A stretch of DNA of 64,000 nucleotides from Cupriavidus malaysiensis (GTDB taxonomy: Bacteria > Pseudomonadota > Gammaproteobacteria > Burkholderiales > Burkholderiaceae), in assembly GCF_001854325.1 (NCBI RefSeq), contig NZ_CP017755.1, positions 372,001 through 436,000 on the forward strand, given 5' to 3'. Within the stretch, counting starts at the first letter, position 1. Each line of letters starts with the position of its first letter. The position numbers and the translations under genes were made by a program. Of the stretch, positions 32,325 through 40,373 are shown one piece after another. The notes below the pieces were generated by a model that saw nothing but the letters and a program-made list of their open reading frames with translations, was not told where the DNA came from and did no database searches.

Positions 32325-33349
32325 CGGCGGAACGGCAGCGCAGCGGCAGCAAGCCGCTGTTGGAGGCACTCGACGAGGTTCATGCACAACCCTTGTGGGA
32401 TCGCTATATGCGTCTCAATACCCGCGAGCCCCAATATCGCGCGCCGCTGATCTGGCCGTGGCAGACGATGGGGCCGCTGGTGGAACGTGCCGCCCGCGAA
32501 GTCGACATGGAGGAGGCTGAACGGCGGGTGCTACTGCTGACCCATCCCGATTTCCCTGGCACGGTCTTTACCACGCCGACACTGTCGGGCGGATTGCAGG
32601 TTCTCAATCCGGGAGAGTCGGCCGATGCCCATCGGCATACGCTTGCCGCGCTGCGCATCGTCATGTGCGGCAGCGGAGCGGTCACGACGGTCGACGGCAA
32701 ACGCTGCGAAATGGTCCCCGGCGATGTGATCCTGACGCCGGCATGGAGCTGGCACGAGCATTGCCACGAGGGAAGCGAGCGCATGGTCTGGTTCGATGGG
32801 CTCGACTATCCGCTGGCGCGGCAACTCGGCGCGGTGTTCTTCGAGATGGGGCCGGGTCCCGTGCCACCCCGTGGCCTGGCGGCAGCGCCTGACGATAGCC
32901 TGGCGGAGGGCGGCATGCTCCCGGAAGGCGACGCGGCGGTGGTGCCTTACTCTCCGCTCTATCGCTACGCCTGGGAGCGCGCCGACCGGGTGCTGGCCGC
33001 CATGGCCCCGGGCGTCGACGGCTCGCGCCGCCTGCGCTACCTCAATCCGGCCGACGGCGGCCCCGTGATGCCGACCATCGACGTCGAGGCGCTGCGCCTG
33101 GCGGCCGGCCGGACAACTGCCGCGGTGCGCACCACCGCGACCGCGATGGTCGTCGTGATCGAAGGGAGTGGCCGCAGCGACATCGGCGACACCGTGTTCC
33201 ATTGGCAGCAGCACGACGTGTTCACGCTGCCACGGTGGCAGTGGGTCCGGCACCAGGCCGTGAGCGAGCAGGCCACGCTGATGCTGGTCAGCGATCGCGA
33301 ACTGATGCGCAGGCTGGATTACCTGCGCGAGGAGAGGCGGGCGGATTGA
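32321..33349 (+). CDS. Gentisate 1,2-dioxygenase-like bicupin
   Basis: A 342-residue double-cupin Fe(II) ring-cleavage dioxygenase of the gentisate/salicylate/1-hydroxy-2-naphthoate group. The N-terminal cupin has AHRHTLAALRIVMCG (iron-binding H-x-H) and PGDVILTPAWSWHEH with the third His, then VWFDGLDYPL, typical of gentisate dioxygenases. The C-terminal cupin is degenerate. It opens gentisate-like rings between C1 and C2. Coupled to the FAH gene. Gentisate itself is only the most likely substrate; salicylate or halogenated analogues are possible. Confidence 0.83.
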   Translation: MTAERQRSGSKPLLEALDEVHAQPLWDRYMRLNTREPQYRAPLIWPWQTMGPLVERAAREVDMEEAERRVLLLTHPDFPGTVFTTPTLSGGLQVLNPGESADAHRHTLAALRIVMCGSGAVTTVDGKRCEMVPGDVILTPAWSWHEHCHEGSERMVWFDGLDYPLARQLGAVFFEMGPGPVPPRGLAAAPDDSLAEGGMLPEGDAAVVPYSPLYRYAWERADRVLAAMAPGVDGSRRLRYLNPADGGPVMPTIDVEALRLAAGRTTAAVRTTATAMVVVIEGSGRSDIGDTVFHWQQHDVFTLPRWQWVRHQAVSEQATLMLVSDRELMRRLDYLREERRAD

Positions 33350-33434
33350 AGATCTCGGCGTTCCGCGGCGTCCGGCATCCGTCCGCGCCGGGGGCCGCCA
33401 CATGCATATCACACGAAAACTAGGAGACAGCTTC

Positions 33435-34433
33435 ATGTTGAACCCCTTCCTGCGCAGCGGCCTGCTGCGCGCCTGCCTATTACTGTTCCTGGCGGCAACG
33501 TTCGGCGCCTGTCCTGTGGTCGCGCGCGCCGAGGATTTCCCGGCCCGGCCGATCACCATTGTCGTGCCATTCACCGCCGGCGGCGCGGCGGACGTCGGCG
33601 CGCGCCGTATCGCCGAGAAAGTGACCGAGTACACCGGACAACCCGTGCTGGTCGACAACCGGCCCGGCGGCGGCGGCCAGATCGGGGCCAGCGCCGTCAA
33701 GAATGCGCGCCCGGACGGCTATGTGCTCTACCTGGCCAGCGTCGGTTCGCACGCGATCAACAGTTCCCTCTATACGAAGTTGAGCTATGACCCGGTCAAG
33801 GACTTCGCGCCGGTGGCGCCCCTGTTCTCGTTTCCCCATGTGCTGGTCGTGCCGCCATCGAGTCCGGCCCGCTCGCCGGCGGACCTGGCGGCGCTGAGCA
33901 AGGGCCGGCCGGGCGGCCTCAGCTATGCCTCGATGGGCATCGGCAGCGGTGGACATCTGTTGGCCGAGATGTTCCGTTCGCGGACCCGGCTGGAAGCGAC
34001 GCACGTGCCCTACAAGGGCTCGTCGCAGGCGGTTGCCGACGCAGTGGCGGGGCGCTTCGACTTCTTCTTCAACGGTATCGTCGACTCGTTGCCGCTGGTG
34101 CGCGAGGGCAAGGTGCGCGCCCTGGCCATTGCCGACACGCAGCGTTCGCCGCTGCTGCCCAACCTGCCGACCATGATCGAACTAGGCTATCCCGATTTCG
34201 TCCTGAACGCCTGGTTCGGCGTGGTTGCCCCGGCGGGTACGCCCAAGGCCGTCGTGGCGAAGCTGAACGCGGAATTCGCCAAGGCGGCGCGCGATCCCGA
34301 GGTCGTGGCGAAGATGGCGGAGCAGGGCGCCAAGATGATGACCGGCACGCCGGAGGAATTCGCCTCCTTGATGCGTTCGGAGACGATCCGGCTGGGCAAG
34401 GTCGTGCGCGAGTCCGGCGCTCACCTGGACTGA
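33435..34433 (+). CDS. Bug-family solute receptor of the aromatic cluster
   Basis: A 332-residue periplasmic receptor. The N-terminus is a hydrophobic signal ending near ACPVVARAEDFPARPI. Family blocks: VVPFTAGGAADVGARR, VLVDNRPGGGGQIGAS and PNLPTMIELGYPDFVLN. The ATG at 33435 follows TAGGAG. It is positioned inside the ring-cleavage operon and probably binds the aromatic acid substrate. No cognate membrane permease gene is present nearby. Confidence 0.9.
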   Translation: MLNPFLRSGLLRACLLLFLAATFGACPVVARAEDFPARPITIVVPFTAGGAADVGARRIAEKVTEYTGQPVLVDNRPGGGGQIGASAVKNARPDGYVLYLASVGSHAINSSLYTKLSYDPVKDFAPVAPLFSFPHVLVVPPSSPARSPADLAALSKGRPGGLSYASMGIGSGGHLLAEMFRSRTRLEATHVPYKGSSQAVADAVAGRFDFFFNGIVDSLPLVREGKVRALAIADTQRSPLLPNLPTMIELGYPDFVLNAWFGVVAPAGTPKAVVAKLNAEFAKAARDPEVVAKMAEQGAKMMTGTPEEFASLMRSETIRLGKVVRESGAHLD

Positions 34434-34586
34434 GGAACGACATGGCTCGGCGTGCTGTCGCGCGACAGCCGCAGGGCGCCACGCACCTAGCCGGACCCTG
34501 ACCGGCGCCCGTGCCCATGGAAGACAACAAGGCGATGCCGTCAGGGCAGGCTCGCACTCGCTCCGAAACAAGCCAAGGAGATATTC

Positions 34587-35846
34587 ATGCAGCATTCGCA
34601 GGAAAAGGAAGTCGTCATCATCGGGGCCGGCATCGGCGGCCTGACGCTGGCGCTGGCGCTACACCGCGTCGGCATCCGCTGTCGCATCTACGAGAGCGTG
34701 ACGGAACTCAAGCCATTGGGCGTCGGGCTGAACCTGCTGCCGCACGCGATGAAGGAACCCGCCAGACTTGGACTGCAGGAGCGCCTGCTGGCGAAGGGCC
34801 AGGAGACGCGTGAGTACTGCTTCTTCACCAGCCATGGCCAGCTCGTGCATCGCGAGCCGCGTGGCAAGTTTGCCGGCTATGCCTGGCCACAGGTGTCGAT
34901 CCATCGCGGTGACCTGCAGATGACCCTGCTCGCCGCGGTAGAGGAACGCCTGGGCGCCGATGTCCTGCACCTCGGGCAGCGCTGCACGGGCGTGGAGCAG
35001 GACGACGCGGGTGTCACCGTCCACCTGCAGGACAGCGGCAGCGGCGCGCCGTTGGCACCGGTCAGCGCGCAGGTCGTGGTGGCTTGCGACGGCGTCCATT
35101 CGGTGATCCGCAAGCAGTTTCACCCGGCCGAGGCCAGGCCGCGCTACCAGGGTTCCACGCAGTGGCGCGGCGTTACGCGCGCCAAGCCCTTCATGTCGGG
35201 TGCCAGCATGGCCTATGTCGGTACCTACCACACCGGAAAGCTGATTACCTATCCGATCCGCGACAACATCGACGGCGAGGGCACGCAGCTCATCAACTGG
35301 GTCATCGAGTTCGCCAAGCCCGAAGAGGAGGAGCGGGACTGGAACCGCCAGGGCCGCCTCGAGGATTTCCTGCACCTTTTCGAGCACAGTCAGTTCGAAT
35401 GGCTCGACATACCAGCCATGCTGCGCGAGGCGGATGCGGTCTACGAGTACCCGATGGTCGATCAGGATCCCCTCGGCTTCTGGACGGTGGGGCGGGTCAC
35501 GCTGCTGGGCGACGCCGCGCATCCGATGATGCCGCGCGGCTCGAACGGTGCAGCGCAGGCCATCATCGACGCGACTGCGCTGGCCGATCTGCTGGCCGCG
35601 GAGGACGATCCGCGCCGGGCACTGCAGGCCTACGAGCACAAGCGCTTGAAGGCTACCGGCGACGTGGTGCTGGCGAATCGCGAGATTGCACCCGATGCCA
35701 TCCTGCTGGTCGTGGAGGAACGTACCGGCGGGAAACCGTTCGAGCGGCTCGAGGACGTGATCTCAGCGCAGGAGTTGCTCGCATGGCAAGAGCGCTACAA
35801 GCGCGTGGCGGGCTTCGACGCGGGGACACTGTCGGCCGCGCCTTGA
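34587..35846 (+). CDS. PhzS-like FAD-dependent aromatic monooxygenase
   Basis: A 419-residue group A flavoprotein hydroxylase. The FAD fold is seen in VVIIGAGIGGLTLALAL, the FAD/NADPH motif in VACDGVHSVIRK, and the third FAD motif in LLGDAAHPMMPRGSNGAAQA. Similarity to PhzS is strong across the middle (STQWRGVTRAKPF, LINWVIEFA, DWNRQGRLEDFL). PhzS-type enzymes hydroxylate rings, often with loss of a carboxylate. It would supply the hydroxylated substrate for one of the two ring-cleavage enzymes of the operon. Ribosome site AAGGAG precedes the ATG. Confidence 0.85.
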   Translation: MQHSQEKEVVIIGAGIGGLTLALALHRVGIRCRIYESVTELKPLGVGLNLLPHAMKEPARLGLQERLLAKGQETREYCFFTSHGQLVHREPRGKFAGYAWPQVSIHRGDLQMTLLAAVEERLGADVLHLGQRCTGVEQDDAGVTVHLQDSGSGAPLAPVSAQVVVACDGVHSVIRKQFHPAEARPRYQGSTQWRGVTRAKPFMSGASMAYVGTYHTGKLITYPIRDNIDGEGTQLINWVIEFAKPEEEERDWNRQGRLEDFLHLFEHSQFEWLDIPAMLREADAVYEYPMVDQDPLGFWTVGRVTLLGDAAHPMMPRGSNGAAQAIIDATALADLLAAEDDPRRALQAYEHKRLKATGDVVLANREIAPDAILLVVEERTGGKPFERLEDVISAQELLAWQERYKRVAGFDAGTLSAAP

Positions 35847-35873
35847 GGAACCCTCTCAACTGGAGTCTGGAAG

Positions 35874-36599
35874 ATGGAAGACGTACTGGGTTATCGCCGG
35901 CCGGCCGCGGGCACGCAGCCGGACTACCTGTTCCCTCGCTACGTGGCGACGCAGAAGCGCTCGCCCAAAGTGCCGCTGGTGTTGCTCCCGCAGACCTTGT
36001 CCGAGATCACGGGGCCCGTGTTCGGCCACCAGGATCTCGGCGCGCACGACAACGACCTGACGTCGCAACACGACGGCCGGCCGCTCGGCGAGCGCATCAT
36101 CGTCAGCGGGCGGGTGCTGGACGAGAACGGCAGTGCTGTGCCGAACACGCTGGTGGAGATCTGGCAGGCCAATGCCGCCGGTCGTTATCCGCATCGTGCT
36201 GACCGTCACGACGCACCGCTTGACCCCAACTTCACCGGCTGTGGCCGAACCTTGACCGACGCGCGGGGCTGTTACCGCTTCCTCACCATCCGGCCAGGCG
36301 AGTATCCCTGGCGCAATCACTACAACGGCTGGCGCCCGGCGCACATCCACTTCTCGGTGTTCGGCCCCGCCTTCGCCACGCGGCTGGTCACGCAGATGTA
36401 CTTTCCCGGCGATCCGCTGCTGGACTACGACCCCATGTACTTGTGCGTGCCCGACGCGAAGGCGCGGCAACGCTTGGTGAGCCGGCTCGACTGGGAGCAC
36501 ACGGTGCCGGAGTTCGCGCTGGCCTACCGCTTCGACATCGTGCTGCGCGGACGCGAGCAAACGCCGTGGGAGCCGTCCGGTGGCTGGGTACGTCGCTAA
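35874..36599 (+). CDS. pcaH: Protocatechuate 3,4-dioxygenase, beta subunit
   Basis: A 241-residue Fe(III) intradiol dioxygenase subunit. All four iron ligands can be placed: Tyr in AAGRYPHR, Tyr in PGEYPWRN, and both His in RPAHIHFSVFG. The flanking PLDPNFTGCGRTLTD and LAYRFDIVLRG are typical PcaH. With the alpha subunit downstream it would open protocatechuate to 3-carboxy-cis,cis-muconate. It is 27 bases after the monooxygenase gene and 57 before pcaG. The later pcaBCDIJ genes are absent here, and a related catechol (e.g. 4,5-dihydroxyphthalate-derived) may be the true substrate. Confidence 0.87.
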   Translation: MEDVLGYRRPAAGTQPDYLFPRYVATQKRSPKVPLVLLPQTLSEITGPVFGHQDLGAHDNDLTSQHDGRPLGERIIVSGRVLDENGSAVPNTLVEIWQANAAGRYPHRADRHDAPLDPNFTGCGRTLTDARGCYRFLTIRPGEYPWRNHYNGWRPAHIHFSVFGPAFATRLVTQMYFPGDPLLDYDPMYLCVPDAKARQRLVSRLDWEHTVPEFALAYRFDIVLRGREQTPWEPSGGWVRR

Positions 36600-36656
36600 G
36601 GCCGGCATGCGCAAGGCCGGCCGCCCAGCGGCAATCATCGACAGGAGGAATGGATC

Positions 36657-37211
36657 ATGAGCCTTCAAGCAACGACTTCACAGACTGCGGGTCCTTACCT
36701 GCATATCGGGTTCACCTGGCTGACGAGCGAGGATCTGGCACCGGGCGAGGTGGGGGAGCGCGTTTCCCTTTCCGGCCGCGTACTGGATGCCGACGGCGCG
36801 CCGGTCAACGACGCCATGCTGGAAGTCTGGCAGGCGGACCCGCAGGGGCGCTACGCCCATCCAGAGGGCGGACGGGCGCCGCTGTCCGGCTTTCGTGGCT
36901 GGGGGCGGGTGGGTACTGACGAGGCGGGGTGGTTCCGCTTCACTACCGTCAAGCCTGGCGCCGTGCCGGGGCCGGGCGGGAGCCTGCAGGCACCGCACCT
37001 GGTGGTCGCGCTGTTCATGCGCGGCATCCTGAAGCAGCTCGTGACACGGGTCTACTTCCCAGGCGAGCCCGCCAACCGGACCGACCCGGTGCTGGCGCTT
37101 GTCCCGCACGAGCGCCGCGCTACGCTGGTGGCGCAGGCCGAAGGGCCTGGAGTGCTGCGGTGGAACGTGGTGCTGCAGGGCCGGGACGAGACGGTGTTCT
37201 TCGATTTCTGA
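36657..37211 (+). CDS. pcaG: Protocatechuate 3,4-dioxygenase, alpha subunit
   Basis: A 184-residue structural partner of PcaH: ATTSQTAGPYLHIGFTW is the classic alpha-subunit N-terminus, followed by the beta-sandwich (LSGRVLDADGAPVNDAMLEV, then QADPQGRYAHP and FRGWGRVGTDEAGWFRF). It lacks the paired His ligands, as alpha subunits do, having LQAPHLVVALFMRG there. AGGAGG lies before the ATG. This is the last gene of the right-reading run that starts with FAH; a repeat element follows immediately. Confidence 0.87.
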   Translation: MSLQATTSQTAGPYLHIGFTWLTSEDLAPGEVGERVSLSGRVLDADGAPVNDAMLEVWQADPQGRYAHPEGGRAPLSGFRGWGRVGTDEAGWFRFTTVKPGAVPGPGGSLQAPHLVVALFMRGILKQLVTRVYFPGEPANRTDPVLALVPHERRATLVAQAEGPGVLRWNVVLQGRDETVFFDF

Positions 37212-37240
37212 CGAGCTCTGCCTTGCTGCGCCAGGCCCCA

Positions 37241-37393
37241 GTCCACTGCGTCATTGGAAAAGCACCTGCGATCGACAGCGATTCCAGGCCGTATGCGTCA
37301 TGGCAAAGGCGTGCCATCGCCGTGCGATGCCCGTGCTTTGCGCCTGGCCTGCGACCTGGATGCACCGCCGCTCGGGAGCGCTTTCTCTGCCGC
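37241..37393. repeat. Short TIR element, copy 1 (partial)
   Basis: Begins GTCCACTGCGTCATTGG, the same terminal pattern as the elements at 39249 and 52016. Its right part (37339-37393) matches 39305-39359 in the same orientation, including GCGCCTGGCCTGCGACCTGG. The right end is not clear and runs into the 3' end of the marR gene. Confidence 0.55.
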
Positions 37394-37399
37394 CAAGGA

Positions 37400-38026
37400 C
37401 TAGGCGGTCTCGCCGCCGCGACGTACTGCCTTGCGTGGGGCGCGCGCGGGCGATGGCTTGCTGGCGGTGCCGGTCGTCTTGGCCGGGGACTTGCGTGCGG
37501 GCGATTTTTCCTCGGGCGCCCGTGTACCGGGCAGGTCGAGCCGGCCCTGTGCCGCCAGGTCTTCCATCCGGGAAGCATCCAGCGGTGCGCGCGAGTAGGC
37601 ATTGTTGACGTTGACCAGCTTTGTGAGCATCTCCATGAAGAGGCGCTGCTCGGACTTGCTCAGCGGGGCCAGGATGCGCGCCTCGCTGCGGTCGAGTTCC
37701 TGCTCGATCTGGTCCAGCGTGGCACGGGTCGCCGGTGTCACGTGCAGCAGGTTCAAGCGGCGATCATGCGGTGCCCGCGTGCGCGTGATGAGTCCCTTCT
37801 CGACGAGGCGGTCGATGACCTTGACCATGGTCGTCTTGTCCATGGCGATCATGTTCGACAGGGTCATCTGGTCGATGCCGGGGACCTCGTCGATCATCTT
37901 CAGGGCGGCGTACTGCCGGGGCGTCAGGTCATGGCTGCCGGCTTCCTCGAGGAACAGCGCGACAGAGATCTGGTTGAGGCGACGGATCAAATGGCCGGCC
38001 CGCGAGTAGAAGATTTCAAGCGACAT
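37400..38026 (-). CDS. MarR-family regulator with basic Lys/Pro/Ala tail
   Basis: A 208-residue MarR regulator. Winged helix: LTPRQYAALKMIDEVPGIDQ, then LSNMIAMDKTTMVKVIDRLV and the wing TRAPHDRRLNLLHVT. A dimerisation helix follows. Residues about 173-208 are a low-complexity basic tail (KSPARKSPAKTTG…), like histone H1 or AlgP tails and rare in MarR proteins. Divergent from the dihydroxyphthalate-decarboxylase-like gene. MarR proteins on aromatic clusters usually repress until an aromatic acid binds; recurring CCAA/TTGG palindromes across the cluster are its likely sites. Confidence 0.86.
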   Translation of the reverse strand: MSLEIFYSRAGHLIRRLNQISVALFLEEAGSHDLTPRQYAALKMIDEVPGIDQMTLSNMIAMDKTTMVKVIDRLVEKGLITRTRAPHDRRLNLLHVTPATRATLDQIEQELDRSEARILAPLSKSEQRLFMEMLTKLVNVNNAYSRAPLDASRMEDLAAQGRLDLPGTRAPEEKSPARKSPAKTTGTASKPSPARAPRKAVRRGGETA

Positions 38027-38099
38027 AGAACGAGATGCTCCTGAAAGGCGCCGCCCCGAAACGGCCGGTGGCAGTGGGCGGTCCCTGATTTGAATATTG

Positions 38100-38138
38100 T
38101 ACCAATGATCGATACAACGATTGCCAGCATACCAACCA
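38100..38138. promoter_or_regulatory. MarR-like operators in the marR/decarboxylase divergent region
   Basis: TACCAATGATCGATAC (38100-38115), an overlapping degenerate copy ATACAACGATTGCCA (38112-38126), and GCATACCAACCA (38127-38138), the reverse complement of TGGTTGGTATGC. All resemble the sites at 31294-31340 and 41585-41801. Confidence 0.55.
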
Positions 38139-38256
38139 TATGCTTGCCTATCAAATGGCGGAGGCGGGTTGCGGGGCACGGGTCATTGCTTGTGTCCCCG
38201 TGTCTCGGCGCGGGGCGATTTCCTGGAGTTTCCATTCACTGACTGGAGGTTTGCAT

Positions 38257-39249
38257 ATGAGCCGATTGCGCTTGACCATGGCCTGCTGGGACTATGACCG
38301 AGTGGCCGCACTGAAATCTGGCGAGGTCGCCATCGACGGCGTCGATCTCAATTTCCTCGCCCAGCCCGTGGAAGAGACGTTCTTCCGCATGCTGCGCCAC
38401 CATGAGTTCGATATTGCCGAGATGTCGCTATCGTCCTATGTCGTGTCCCTGGCTCGGGGTGACTCGCCCTTTATCGCCGTCCCGGTGTTCCCGTCGCGTT
38501 TCTTCCGTCATTCCTGCATATTCGTCTCCGCCGCCAGTGGCATCGAGACCCCGGCGGACCTGGCAGGCAGGCGCATCGGCGTGCCCGAGTATCAGATGAC
38601 GGCCCCCGTCTGGATCCGGGGCATCCTCGCCGACGAGTATGGTGTGGCGCCGGATGCCATGGAGTACTGGACGGGGGGCGAGGAGCAACCGGGGCGCGAG
38701 GAAAAGCTGCGCCTGGAGTTGCCGGAGCGTTTCCGGCTCCGCGCGATCGGCGCGGAGCAGACCCTGGCCAGCATGCTGGCTGACGGGGAGATCGATGCCT
38801 TGTTCACGGCGCGCACGCCATCGACCTTCCACACTCGCCCGCACCACGTTCGCCGGCTGTTTCCCGACTACCAGGCCGTCGAGCAGGACTACTATCGACG
38901 CGCCGGCATCTTCCCGATCATGCATACGGTGGTGATCCGCCGGGAGGTCTACCTGGCCAACCGCTGGCTTGCGCAGTCGCTGTACAAGGCGCTTCAACTG
39001 GCGCAGCGGAAGGCGTACGAGGACCTGCGCCAGACCGCAGCGCTCAAGACCATGCTGCCCTGGCTGCCGGCTCACGTCGAGCAAGCCGAAAGCGTGATGG
39101 GCCGGGACTGGTGGCCCTATGGTTTTGCTGCCAACCGCCACGTGCTGGAAACCTTCCTGCGCTACCACCACGAGCAGGGCCTGTCCCCGGCCGGCCTCAG
39201 GCCCGAAGACCTGTTCGCGCCGGAAGCGCTGGAGTCCTTCCTGATCTAG
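38257..39249 (+). CDS. 4,5-dihydroxyphthalate decarboxylase-like protein
   Basis: A 330-residue protein of the Pht5/4,5-dihydroxyphthalate decarboxylase group, which shares the fold of periplasmic binding proteins but has no signal peptide here. Recognisable parts are LRLTMACWDYDRVAALKSGEV, FDIAEMSLSSYVVSLARG, and IFPIMHTVVIRREVY. It would convert 4,5-dihydroxyphthalate to protocatechuate, which suits the adjacent pcaHG. No phthalate dioxygenase is present, so it may act on a related dicarboxylate. The ATG at 38257 has GGAGG. The stop TAG shares its G with the first base of a repeat element, so the 3' end may have been altered by insertion. Confidence 0.8.
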   Translation: MSRLRLTMACWDYDRVAALKSGEVAIDGVDLNFLAQPVEETFFRMLRHHEFDIAEMSLSSYVVSLARGDSPFIAVPVFPSRFFRHSCIFVSAASGIETPADLAGRRIGVPEYQMTAPVWIRGILADEYGVAPDAMEYWTGGEEQPGREEKLRLELPERFRLRAIGAEQTLASMLADGEIDALFTARTPSTFHTRPHHVRRLFPDYQAVEQDYYRRAGIFPIMHTVVIRREVYLANRWLAQSLYKALQLAQRKAYEDLRQTAALKTMLPWLPAHVEQAESVMGRDWWPYGFAANRHVLETFLRYHHEQGLSPAGLRPEDLFAPEALESFLI

Positions 39250-39366
39250 TCCGCTGAATCATTGAAATGGGAGGGAAGGACATGGTATGCGGGAATCAGC
39301 GCTTAGCGCCTGGCCTGCGACCTGGAGGCACCGTCGCGCGGGGGCGCTCGCTCTGACGCAATGGAC
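39249..39366. repeat. Short TIR element, copy 2 (118 bp)
   Basis: Left end GTCCGCTGAATCATTGAAAT; right end reads GTCCATTGCGTCA on the other strand. Its first 25 bases are identical to the reverse complement of the right end of copy 3, and similarity continues through AAGGACATG and TGCGGGAATCAGCGC. No coding capacity. Confidence 0.75.
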
Positions 39367-39410
39367 TGACTGGTGCACGTGCCCGGCGCCGGGCAGAGGG
39401 CAGGACCTGC

Positions 39411-40373
39411 ATGAAGATCCAGCAACTCCACGACCTTGCCGCCGTGGTGCGCCACGGCGGTATCCGGGCCGCGGCGCGCGCCCGTCGTGCGTCGCAAGCC
39501 GGGATCACCCTGAGCTTGCAGCGGCTCGAACAACAGTATGGCCTGAGCCTGTTCGTGCGCAACGGGCGCGGGATCACCTTGACGTCGCATGGCGAGATCG
39601 CGCTTCGTCATGCCGAGGCTGTCTTGCGTGAATGGGAGCGCGCCGAGCAGGCGCTGCGCAGCATGGCGTGCCAGCGTGCCTCGACCGTGCGGATCGGGTT
39701 GTCGCTCGACCCGTCAATTTTCGTGGGCACGCACGTGCTGCCCGAGTTTCAGAGACGGCTTCCCGATGTTGAACTCCATGTGATGCATGGCGCTTCGGAG
39801 ACCATCGTGCACGCGCTGCGCGCTGGACGCATCGAACTGGCCATCGCCACACTGCCACCTCCTGCGGATCGCGCCGGTTTGCGCTGCAGTGCGCTGTACG
39901 ACAGCGTGCCGGCCATCCTGTGCCGGCAGGGGCATCCCCTGGCAGCGGCGCGCAAGGCGTCCGCATTGAGGGACTGCAACTGGATCGTGCTGGCGGACGC
40001 CTGGTCTGTTCCCGCTTCCGGCGCATCGACCTCCACGCAGTCGAATGTGCGGCAGCGCTTCGAGCAGAAGATGGCAGGGCACGGCTTGCCACCGCCTCGC
40101 TCGGTGCTGGTACTGTCTTCGCTGATGGATGCCGTTCTTCTGATGGGAGCGTCCGACTACCTTGCCGAGATGCCGCGGGGCGTGCTGGAACGCGCGGGCA
40201 GCCCGCATGGGCTGCTGGCGCTGGAGCTCGACGACATGTTGCCGCCGCGGCAGGTCGGACTGATGCGCGCTGCCGACCGGCCTCTGCCTGCCGAAGCGCG
40301 CACGCTGGCCGCGATGCTCGCTTCGTTCGGCCGTATCCGCCAGGCGTTGCGCGGCGGCGTGCGGCCGGGCTAG
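39411..40373 (+). CDS. LysR-family regulator of the aromatic cluster
   Basis: A 320-residue LysR regulator. HTH: KIQQLHDLAAVVRHGGIRAAA, then SQAGITLSLQRLEQQYGLSL; substrate domain starts at about 90 (STVRIGLSLDPSIFVGTHVL). It has the general CbpA/TsaR-like pattern seen near phthalate and toluenesulfonate genes. Its 3' end overlaps the convergent porin gene by 4 bases. It lies immediately downstream of the decarboxylase-like gene and repeat element; it may activate that gene or the porin. The inducer is unknown. Confidence 0.85.
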   Translation: MKIQQLHDLAAVVRHGGIRAAARARRASQAGITLSLQRLEQQYGLSLFVRNGRGITLTSHGEIALRHAEAVLREWERAEQALRSMACQRASTVRIGLSLDPSIFVGTHVLPEFQRRLPDVELHVMHGASETIVHALRAGRIELAIATLPPPADRAGLRCSALYDSVPAILCRQGHPLAAARKASALRDCNWIVLADAWSVPASGASTSTQSNVRQRFEQKMAGHGLPPPRSVLVLSSLMDAVLLMGASDYLAEMPRGVLERAGSPHGLLALELDDMLPPRQVGLMRAADRPLPAEARTLAAMLASFGRIRQALRGGVRPG

